From the NCBI GenBank assembly GCA_002786025.1, contig NHNW01000050.1, positions 186,001 through 250,000 of the forward strand: a DNA stretch of 64,000 bases. Direction: 5' to 3'. This document shows, one piece after another, positions 53,421 through 62,524 of this stretch (within the stretch, counting starts at the first letter, position 1; the number at the start of each line of letters is the position of its first letter). Below the pieces are notes generated by a model that was not told the DNA's origin, made no database searches, and saw only the letters and a list, made by a program, of their open reading frames with translations. This DNA comes from Zasmidium citrigriseum (taxonomy: Eukaryota > Ascomycota > Dothideomycetes > Mycosphaerellales > Mycosphaerellaceae). The position numbers were made by a program, and so were the translations under genes.

Positions 53421-55592
53421 GAGAGAGCAATAGTGTTGTTTTTGATTACCTAATTAGATAACCTTATCCAGCGGGTGGCTGAGTAAGAAAGAGGTGGTCC
53501 ACTAGGAGCCCTTTAATAGAATCGAACCATCGTTATCCTACTCTTCCTTTGCTACTTAGTAGGCAGAAACCTACTATACCGAGCCTAGGTCGTTATAAGG
53601 GGGCTATAGGGGTGTATAGCGCTTAATTGCTTGTCTTAACTATTAGTTAATTAATGCTACAGGTGGTTCCTCTCGAGTAGGTACTATCCGCTTAGAGGGC
53701 TATACTAGACATAGCGGTCTACGAAGGACTTTTATTAGTTTAGGCTTTTCGCCCTATAACTACTAGAACAGTTTAGGGTCGCTAGCTTTTTCACCGTATC
53801 GTTTAGAGGTATAGAGTATCCGATTAGCTATTATCTACCGCCTAACTATTGTCCGGTAGGACTCCCTTACTATACCCTCTTACTATAGCTTAGGGGTAGT
53901 ATTAAAGGATTAGGTTAAATAGCACTTCTATAACGCCTATATAGCTATTAGGAATAGGTATAGCTATTGGTTTCGACGTACCCGATTATCCTTTTTAAGT
54001 CGTTTGTCTACTAGGCCCTAGTCCTTATTTAGTTTAGGAAAGGGGCTTACTACTATAAAGGTAAGTATTTCCTCTATCGAAGTTAGGGTTAATATTTAAG
54101 CGTTTAGTAGGTCGAGGTAGGCCTAGATTCGTTGAAATTTATACTAGACCGCCTATAAGACTGAGTATCCTATCTAAATGTAGTATAGGGATAGGTCCCT
54201 TATATCCTATAGGTATATCTACCGATTAGCGGGTAGCTATTTAAGCAGCTAGCCTATTCTTATCTTTTAATAAAGGAGCCGCTAGAGGAGGTCTCCAACT
54301 TTTAGTTAACCTACGAAAGGCTAGTAGGCTATCTATAGCTCCTTCTTTATTAAATTTTAACCTATTTTTCGCTTATAGGCACTCCGGGCCTAGGTAGTAC
54401 GGTTAGAGAAGTCTACGCTGTAAAGGCGCTTAGCGAGGAATAATTTATAGGTAGCTTAAAACCCTACTTGTTTAATACGGATATCCGTACTATTTCGTAC
54501 TTTTAAATAGATAGCCGCTTAGCTCTTATCGTTTAGGTCCCGCCGCGGAGGCCTAAGTAATCGATACTATAGTTTAGGTATTAATCTAATAAGGCTATTA
54601 ATCCGGCTACGGATATTATCTAATTCTTATTTAGACTTTACGGTTATCGGTACACGGGGAGATTAGGATTAGGCGTCCTAGATATCCCCTATTATACGGA
54701 CATTAGATACCTATAAGATCCGCTAGCTAGTAGAGTTCTACCGCCGGGCACCCCGACCTTTACTAGAGCCTAGGTACGGGTAATACTAAATAAAAGTATT
54801 TATAAGCTCTAGGTGGTTTCGTAGTTAGGCAATTATAATATACTTTAAGCTTTTAGGAGCGTTATAGCGATATATAGTTCGCTAGCGCCTCTACTAATTA
54901 GCTAGATATAGCGGAAGGTTATAAATTTTCGATAAGAAGGATTACGTCTATAGGCTAACGATTGTATCTTTAATTATGTTACCCTCTATATAAGCGAGGA
55001 TAATTTAACGAGTAATCTAGGCCTACGGTAGGTTAGGCTATACTATAGCTCGCGTAATAGTAGTTACGATACCCGCATTATAGACGCTTTCTAGGTTACG
55101 GCATTTAATACCGCCTTCCTTCTTTAAGTAGTAGGTATAGAAGTCCTTATCTAGCCCGTGCGATTTATCGTCCTACACTAGCTAGTAATACTCCTTTTTA
55201 AGCTTCCGTTTAACCTCTGTAGGGATGTTAATAAAGCGAAAGGCGTAAATCGGTAGGGACATTATTAGGGCGTTTGTAATTTATACTCTACCTTTAATAG
55301 ATAGGTAATATTTAAGCTACGTAGTAGCGACCTTGTTGAATTTTTAAATTATCCTTTCCTAGTACCGGGTTAACTATAGTTTATTATTAATACCGATAGG
55401 GATCCCTAGGTGTTTATAGGGAAATTTATTAGACACCGTTTAAACCCCTTTAATATCGATAGGCGGTAGGTCGCCGACTTTTAATAGGAAGGACTTTTCC
55501 TAGTTAACCTTTGTACTAGAGGCTTTATAATACGTTTAAATGTTCTCGATAGCGGTATTAGCTTCTACCTAGTTATATAGGAGCACTACCGT

Positions 55593-55740
55593 GTTATCGG
55601 CGAACATAGAGAGCTTTAACTAGCGGTCGCCCGTTATTACTCCCTTAATTCGGTTATCCTTATTTATTAGCTAGGTAAGTAACTCGATAGCCGCTACGAA
55701 TAGCGAGCAGCTAATTAGGTCGCCCTAGCGGACGCCCGAC
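55593..55740 (-). pseudogene. LINE reverse transcriptase core, eroded
   Basis: Two catalytic blocks of the reverse transcriptase lie at the expected spacing: S-G-V-R-(stop)-G-D-L-I-S-C-S-L-F and M-F-A-D-N-T-V-V-L. The stop replaces glutamine and asparagine replaces the second catalytic aspartate; both are single G-to-A or C-to-T changes. The enzyme would be dead. Confidence 0.85.
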
Positions 55741-57326
55741 TTAACTACAATTACCTTACTTATCTAGCCGTTTATAAACACTTTAATTCGAGTATCCTAA
55801 TATAGCGTCCTAATCTAGTTAATAAAGCTATTAGGAAACCCGAGCGTTTGAAGCGTTTTCTATAGAAATTTATAGTCGATACGATTATACGCCTTCTCTT
55901 AGTTAAGGAAAAGGATAGCGATACCGCTATTACGGATAGGTAGAAGAGGCTTATTTTTACCGTTCGTTCGTAGAGTATAGAGCACTATTACTAGTTAAAT
56001 TATACGGACATTGTTATTAATAAGCCGGCTAGGTAGGAAGGTATATTAATAGGATCTAATAACTAGTTTAAGGGCTTTTACTAACTACTACATTAGAATT
56101 TTGGTATAAATTTTATAGTCTACATTTATAATAGATAGCGGCCTATAGTTCTTTAGGTTCGTTCGCTCGCCCTTCTCCTTATAGAGAAGGGTTAAAACTC
56201 CGTCTATCTATTTATAAGGCAGAGAATTAAAGCGCTAGATTCTTTAAAAGAGGCCGGTAAGCTACTTAACGATTTCCGAGCGTATAGGATTCTAGTTCTT
56301 CCGTTCCTTTGCTAATAGGTTTTGCAGTAGCCGAATAAGCGCCTTGTAAAATTTATAAGGTAGTCTATTAATACCCGGTAACTTCCCTATAGCCGCCTAT
56401 CGTATCGAAGCCGTAACCTCCTATTTAGTAATTAGTCGTAGGAGGTAAGATACGGTATCGGGGTCTACCCTTTTGTCTATTACTAAGAGGGTACGAGCCT
56501 AGTCGGCCGCACTAGTCGTACGTCGGTTATAGAGCTTAGAGTAGTACCGGTAGGCAATACTTAATAGGCTTGTAACCGACGAGCTTTCCTCGCCCGTCTC
56601 GTTATTAATTAAGGTATTAATCGTTTGTAGGGTAAAGGCTTTCGCTCGCGCGAAGAACTACTTATTCGGCTTTTTATTAAGGAGTAGGTACTTTATAAGG
56701 GCGTTATACGAATAGGTCTTCGTTTCCTACTCTATAAGGCACTCCTACTAGACCGTTAACGCTTTAATTTCTCGGTTAGAAAATATACTATTATTAACTA
56801 ATCGCTCCTTTATAAGCCGCTCCCTCTTCTAGCGGAGGTTACCCTAGAGGGTATTTCTACCCTACTGTTTGTTAATTATATATTATTGTAACTACGTCTG
56901 CATTTTAGCTTTAAAGGTACTCTAATTACCTTTAAAGTTAATAAGATGCTAGTTACAGAGTTTAATTAGATTTAGTTACTAAAGAATTTTAGGATTAAGG
57001 CGCTAGCGGCTAGGACCCCTTTCTATAGTATCTTTAGTTCGGAGTACTATCGTTACTACTCGGTGGAATTAGTTATTCTACTTACCGACAGGATAAATGT
57101 TCTATTCTTTAGTACGTTTAATCTAATCTTCCCTTATATAAATTCGGTTAAGCCGTAATACGCCTTTTATAGAGCGGAAGAAGGTATAATCTTATAGGTT
57201 TAGGTAGCTATCTCTCTACCTATTAATAAAACCCTAGTTAGGGCTACCGAGTATATAAAGTAAGCCTTAAATTGAATCAATCGCTCTTCTAGATATTAGT
57301 TAATTAGTTGCCTAGTCTAGTTGTAA

Positions 57327-57680
57327 TTCGACCTTATTAAAGTTACCTATAACGATATTATAGTAGACATCGATCGGGTAAGCCTCTTAGGAGAGGGGAA
57401 TCGACTTATACTAGTTAAATTTTAAATTATTTACGGGTGTATAGAGATTAGCAATTGTAAGCAGTTAGGCTCGACTAGTTAGCTATATAACTATTAGACG
57501 GTAGTCTATATCGGTATACACAATCGCTAGCTCGTAAAATTTAGTCGTTTACTTATTTATAATAATACCTAATCTACTATAGCGGCCGCTATCGAGGTTT
57601 AGATAGTAGATACTAGGGAATTAGGTGTTAAGTTTAAGTACCTTATTATCCGTTAGGTAGGTTTCCTAACAGAGGGTAAT
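57327..57680 (-). pseudogene. LINE endonuclease domain, eroded
   Basis: Reverse-strand frames contain the APE-type endonuclease landmarks: an E-T-x-L-T-D block preceded by a stop in place of glutamine, R-Y-S-x-x-G-I-I-I-N, and G-N-F-N-K-V-E in place of G-D-F-N. Order and spacing suit the N-terminal domain of a Tad1-like ORF2. Confidence 0.8.
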
Positions 57681-59059
57681 ATTAAACTACGAGGCGTAGA
57701 AGCGGTAATAGACGGTTTGAAATCGGGTAGGATTTACAAAGGAGTCTACATTTATTAAAGCAATACGGATTTGTCTATTTATAAGGTACGGATAGGGGGT
57801 TTAGTAGCTAAGAGGCGACGTAACGCTAGGCTACCCTTAACCCCCGCCGGTAGGTGTACTAGTTCGAGATAAGGGCAATTAAGGAGGCGGTAGGCAAGTA
57901 CTATTCCTTAGCCGTAGAGTAAACAGTCGCTAGCTAAGTCCCCTACCTAGAACCTCGTATTAAAGAAGGGCGCCGTAGTACCTAACGGAGTTAAAAATTT
58001 AGTAGACTAGCGTAGCGCTTCGAAGACTATAACGATAACCTTAGTCGAAATTCTATAAGGCTAGTAGTAGCCTATCTAGAAGTTAGATATCTCGGTATTA
58101 ATTAGTTAACCTACTAGTCTATTACGATTTAACAATAAGACAACGATATCCTAAGGCTCGAAGTGTCCGATACGGCGGCAAATAAAGGCCTAGGGACTAA
58201 TTACATAAAACATACTAATAGTTACCGTATAGTCGCCGTAACGGAAGGTATTATTACTAGGCTAGCGAAGCTTCTTAGTAAGGTCCGTCGTTATATATTT
58301 AAGTACCTAGCCGCCTTTCCGGTTATGCTCCTATAGGAGGGTAACCTAAGTAGCCGGGTCGTTAATTAATTAAGCCTAGATTAAGGCTTCGACTAAGTAA
58401 GAAGGCCGAATTTAATCTAAGATATCCGGTAAGACGGACGTCCGTTAGTAGCCTTATCTAGTGTAAATTCGAAGGAATAGATAGCGGCTAGTACTATACC
58501 GAGCGGCCCTTACGGTTAGAGGGTTAGCTAGCCCTCGGGTAGAGGGAGCTAGATTTAGCTACTTAGCTTTTAACGATTTGCCCTTTAAGGCCTAGCTAGG
58601 GCCCGCTAGTATAATTAATTAAGCTAAATTAGTACGGGCTAGGTCGTTACGACTTGTCCGGCGAGAGACTAAGCGGCGATTATCTTAATTAATATCCGAT
58701 TGAATCTTAGAGCGCTTATGGTTAAGAGGAGGCTAGGCTAGAAAGCTAGGAAAGCTAGTTAGAAGGGTAGGCGGTAGTAGAGCGGTCGGTATAGGTGTAG
58801 TTAGTTTAATTAGCGAGAACTTATTATTAGTAAAATAGCTAGATCGTCTAGAGGGTAGTTAGTCTAGGGCTAGTACTAGAGCGGTCGCTAAGTTAACCGG
58901 TAATCGAATCGGTAGGCTAAGTCGATTTTAGCGTTAGCTAGTAGGCGTCGTTAGTCGAGAGTATCTATAAAGGTCTTCGTTATTATTAGCCGCCGAGTCC
59001 GTTAGGCCTAGTTAGGCTAGTGTTATTCCTCTACTAATATCTATTATATCCTTATTAAT

Positions 59060-59755
59060 ATTTTCCTATCCTCCCTACCCTAATCTACTACCTCCTTTAC
59101 GTACCCTATTAGAACTTAATTTACCTTGCTTCGATTTTTTCTTCTTTTTCTTCTTCTCTTTACCTTCCTTCGGCTCCGGACAATTAACTACCTTATACTC
59201 CTCCGACTAGTACTGTAAATAAGGCTTCGAGTAGTCCTACGTCTAGTAGAGGTTACTATAGTTAATATAGGGCTACTTTAGCTCTTACTTACTTACCCTC
59301 GCTTCCGCCGCCTACCTAACCTATTCCTCCTTACTCTCCTCTTTACGCGCCTTCTTCTTCGCCTTACCCTTAGCTTTTAATTCAGCTATTTTAACGTTAG
59401 TAGACCAATTAGTTAAAGGTCTATTAAAGGATTTCGGGAGAGTAGTAGATAGATTAGTAGAGGTTTAATTAGGATCGATTAAGAGTTAGTTACTAGGAGA
59501 TAGAGGTATCGTAGTAACTAGAATTCGGTTAGATTAGCGAGTTTAGCGAGGCTAAGAGGGATTAGTACTATTAGTAGGCTCTAGCTAGTCGTCGCTTAAA
59601 GCTAAGTTAGAGTTAGCTAAGAGACGTTTACTAGCTATATTAGAGTCCGCCGAAGTAGTTCGAGTAATTAAGAGAGATTGTTTACTAAATAAGGAGTGCT
59701 AAGGCGTGTAGGAAGGCGCGGCCGTCCGTTACGGAGTAGTCCTCTTCGGTAGCAT
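59060..59755 (-). pseudogene. LINE ORF1 remnant
   Basis: A single reverse-strand frame starts with M-L-P-K-R-T-T-P and can be followed for over 200 codons with only RIP-type stops. It is lysine-rich (K-G-K-A-K-K-K-A-R-K-E-E and a K-K-K-K-K-K run), in keeping with an RNA-binding first ORF. No zinc knuckle was confirmed. Confidence 0.7.
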
Positions 59756-59869
59756 AATCTCGGTTTTTGTAATATCTATTATCTATATTAAAAAGAGGGG
59801 TTAATACCTTAACCGAGGTAATTACCGGGTTCGGGTCTCTATAGCTAAGCAAATATTATAGCATCCCTC

Positions 59870-60411
59870 ACTAAGTTTAATCAATTGCTAGGAAGCGACT
59901 TGTTAAGTCCAGCCGCTTACCCGATTAGGCCAGATTCCGAAAAAGCGGTGTGTTGTTAGGTCGTGTGTCGAGTAGTAGTTGGCTAGACCGAGTAAGTGTC
60001 GTAAGGGTGTAGATGCCGTACTCCGGAAGGACACGGCATGCGTGATTACCGTATAATAGGTGATTCGTTAGCTAAGACCGAGTAGTTGTCGCATAATTCC
60101 TAGCCAGGCTCCGAATCGCTGTTATTAGTAGCGGGTCACCTTAGGGCAGTAAGGATTGCCTGGAGAGTTCTTAGCCATTAAGTCGGTAGCTAACACAGAG
60201 CATTCCGATGACCCTCAATGTTTATCCCAGTCACCGAGCACTTGAACTGCCGTGTGCTCCCCAGCGCTATACCCGCGACTAAACACGCGTCGCGAGTGCT
60301 ACTAGGCGTAGAGGTGACTCTCCATCGAAATGAACGCGCCTAAACGCGTCCATTTGAATAGAAAACAGTCAGGCTGTCGCGTACGACACCTATTCTGTCC
60401 CATTCACTGGG
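59870..60411 (-). other. Unmutated 5' region of the LINE
   Basis: CA and TG dinucleotides reappear abruptly here, unlike the adjacent 6 kb. The region would be the 5' untranslated region and internal promoter. It contains two related 21-22-nt blocks about 90 nt apart (59981-60001 and 60070-60091) and short inverted repeats (CGCGAC at 60274-60279 with GTCGCG at 60289-60294; TGTCG/CGACA around 60375-60388). Confidence 0.7.
59981..60091. repeat. Imperfect direct repeat in LINE 5' region
   Basis: GGCTAGACCGAGTAAGTGTCG at 59981-60001 recurs as AGCTAAGACCGAGTAGTTGTCG at 60070-60091. The ninety-base spacing suggests tandem promoter subunits. Confidence 0.7.
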
Positions 60412-60427
60412 CATGAACTACACCGGA
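60412..60427. repeat. Target-site duplication, right copy
   Basis: Exact second copy of the 16-nt target sequence; the host reading frame resumes directly after it. Confidence 0.92.
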
Positions 60428-61080
60428 ACGGACGCCGATGGTATCGATCAGCTCATATATAAAGACGGGACAACATATAATGCGACAGGCTTTTCTCAGT
60501 ACATGCTTGAAGAGTGCAAGAGCAAGCTTGCTGGAAGCTGCGTTGGGTTTTCAAGTGAGTATGCTTTCCATAGGATGTAGATTACGACACTGACTACCGG
60601 CGCAGTCCTCACTACAGGCGCCTACGATGCCGTTGCTCCGTATCGGCAGTGGTACGGCATCGTGTACAAACCAGGCGTGCATGTAACGCTGGACTACTTT
60701 CGTAGGGACATCAGCCAGAAAGATCAGGTGCAGGACACTTTTGCCTGGGTGACAGATGATCTCTCTGAGAGCTCCTCTTCTACCGAACTCCCCACCCATG
60801 CGATCACGGAGACTCAGACTGTCGCGATGCCTGTGGAACCCACCACCACCACGTCTTCATCAGAGTCAGCGACTGGCCCCTGCTCGGACAGGAACCTCCC
60901 TGCAGGAACAACAAGTGTTGTGAGATCATCAACAAGCTCTGGCAATAGCAGCCCGACTACTCAATCTGCTCCCTCATCGACTGGTGCTAGTGGCAGACTC
61001 CAAATACCTGGACTTGTGACATATATCCTCGGAGCTGTGTGGTTCAAAATGATTATCTGAAGGCTCTCAGTTGGTCAGAC

Positions 61081-61387
61081 CCTAAAAGAAGCATTCTGTC
61101 TATCGGTAAAGTATTGCCGGCGGGGAGCGGTAGCAGCGGTGATCCTGCATTCCAATCCGGGAGACATCAGCGATGTGATGGTGGGAGGACATTTCGTGAA
61201 GAGGGACTTCGAGCTGACATTTGAAGGGTGGGACGAGCTGCGTGAGAACTTCGAGCAGAGCGCTCGAGCGTTCGAGAAACGGTACCGTGCGTGGGATTTT
61301 GGTCCTGTGCCGAAATGGTTCAACTTAGCAACATATGAGGACGCTCTTGAGATAGATGTGGTCAGAGGAGATGCAATGGGATACTAG
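61081..61387 (+). pseudogene. C-terminal relic of an amidohydrolase
   Basis: A frame ending at 61387 reads A-V-A-A-V-I-L-H-S-N-P-G-D-I-S-D-V-M-V-G-G, then F-V-K-R-D-F-E-L and a helical tail, ending the frame. This closely follows the last strand and tail of cytosine-deaminase/chlorohydrolase-like amidohydrolases (A-A-V-I-L-H-A-x-x-G-D-I-x-x-V-x-V-x-G-K-x-V-K-R-D-G). The metal-binding barrel that should precede it is absent; only 21 nt separate the relic from the stop of the disrupted surface-protein gene. It is probably a truncated leftover from an earlier rearrangement, or a fragment brought next to that gene. Confidence 0.65.
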
Positions 61388-61428
61388 TCATGCATGCGTT
61401 GGGCTCGGGAAAAGCGTACTACACCTTT

Positions 61429-62155
61429 TCATTTTCCCTCACTGACCCGGTCGCAGTCGCCATCATCCGTTGATATCCCAACCACCGAACGCAGACATGC
61501 CAAAACACCCAAAATCAACACACGATGAGTGGCGCCTCGCTTATAATCCAGACTAGCATCCAAAGTCTCAGCAGCAGCGAGTAGATCACGCTGCATAGCC
61601 GCAAAAGTTCTCTTCAACCGGGCATCGTTGCGGGAGCAGGCATTGACATGCTTCTGAAGGGTTTCGTTCTCGGCCTCGACTTGCTTCAGTTTGCTTCTCA
61701 ACATGGTGACTTCATCGCGAGTCTGTTTCATCTGGCACTCTTTGCGCTCGCGAAAGGCACGCTGGCTGTAAAGGTACAAGTTAGCATGGTCAAGTGGCTT
61801 TCTTAAGAGAGGAAATATTACGCTGCGCGATTCTGAGCCTTTCGCTTCATTTTGGAGCTGGCGATTATCTCATCGTAGGCATGCCGATCGCAGTTATCGG
61901 TGCTAGGAGACGTTGTTGCCAGAAGGTCGATGGAATCTGGGAGCTGTTGCGTTGTTTGGACCCCTACTGGCGAAGTGGGCAGCTACATCATGGTCAGTCA
62001 GCCGTCTTGGAGACGTGAAGGACGCAGTTGACATTTGTGCTGACCGGACCATAGTCGTAGTTCTCCCACCTCATCGTATTGATGCCATCGTCCATGGTGC
62101 TCTGATGGTTCCATTCCGCATCTACGACGAACATGCTTCCGTCGAATGCATTCAT
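61429..62155 (-). CDS. bZIP transcription factor, Yap/AP-1-like
   Basis: Three exons (62045-62155, 61822-61982, 61429-61765) give about 202 residues. The basic region spans the last intron: K-R-K-A-Q-N-R-A-A-Q-R-A-F-R-E-R-K, which is the Yap/Pap1-type signature N-x2-A-Q-x2-F-R. Heptad leucines or equivalents follow (M-L-R-S-K-L-K-Q-V-E-A-E-N-E-T-L-Q-K-H-V) as a short zipper. The head is acidic and Q-rich. The tail is short, contains several cysteines and lacks the nine-residue cysteine repeats of stress-sensing Yap1. At about 200 residues it resembles small fungal Yap-like factors, for example those near secondary-metabolite loci. It may regulate a stress or local pathway (inference). Confidence 0.85.
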
Positions 62156-62524
62156 CGTGGTCGCCAGCAGGACCTAACACTGCATTCGCGGTCGATGATT
62201 AATCCTCTCGGCGAATCGAGCGATCTGACGGACATCGGTGATTCTTTTGTACGCGTACACACAAGTCAATGTCGGTGCCAAGCAGCTTGTGCTATCCGTA
62301 TCCAGCAATACCATGAGCCTATTTCGGTCTAGTGCGTTAACGTTCCATTGTGATAGGAGGCCAAGTGATACGGCAACTTACTACCAGGTCTCTTGTGCGG
62401 GCAGATTCGACCGTACTGTGATTCGGCATCTTGCGATAGAAATCCTGTTACAAACTGCTGACTTGCCTTTGCATAGTCCAGCCTGGCCAATGCCCAGAAG
62501 CCATATGCATCCTTCACAGGTGCC
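62156..62524. other. Intergenic spacer
   Basis: 369 nt upstream of the bZIP gene and downstream of the transcription-factor gene, both on the minus strand. No feature recognised. Confidence 0.5.

Larger units (their letters stand above)
53421..60411 (-). mobile_element. RIP-degraded Tad1-like LINE retrotransposon
   Basis: A 6,991-bp non-LTR element in minus orientation, with exact 16-bp duplications at both ends. Reverse-strand reading shows two eroded coding regions. ORF1 begins near 59755 and has lysine-rich stretches. ORF2 has an endonuclease remnant (stop-E-T-Y-L-T-D near 57670, from Q-E-T-x-L-T, and G-N-F-N at 57327-57347, from G-D-F-N). Its reverse transcriptase remnant is S-G-V-R-stop-G-D at 55719-55740 (Q to stop) and F-A-D-N at 55593-55604 (from F-A-D-D). 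Nearly all stops fit C-to-T or G-to-A changes at CpA/TpG, the RIP pattern, while CpG is retained. No functional protein can be made. The 5' 540 bp and about 100 bp at the 3' end look unmutated. Confidence 0.9.
53280..61060 (+). pseudogene. Secreted GPI-type protein gene split by a LINE
   Basis: The 5' part (53280-53420) begins with a signal peptide (I-I-L-A-L-M-L-G-F-A-S-T-A-L-T-A) and runs 47 codons to the insertion. The 3' part resumes at 60428 in the same frame, continues to a GTGAGT donor at 60555, and is joined to 60606-61060. Without the inserted 6,991 bp and one copy of the target duplication, the predicted product is about 240 residues with no other stop or frameshift. The mature part has few cysteines (E-E-C-K, G-S-C-V-G), a Y-x-P-G-V-H-V-T-L-like domain, then a Ser/Thr stalk and a hydrophobic GPI-type end. 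The gene is now broken and can make only a short fragment. I recognise no function. Confidence 0.8.

Noticed and set aside
58130..58230. Zinc knuckle of the LINE ORF1
   Set aside because: Cysteine codons were seen on the reverse strand but not in one frame with CCHC spacing, even allowing for RIP changes.
53421..59870. AT-rich block as centromere or telomere-associated DNA
   Set aside because: Reverse transcriptase and endonuclease remnants, orientation and target duplications show one LINE.
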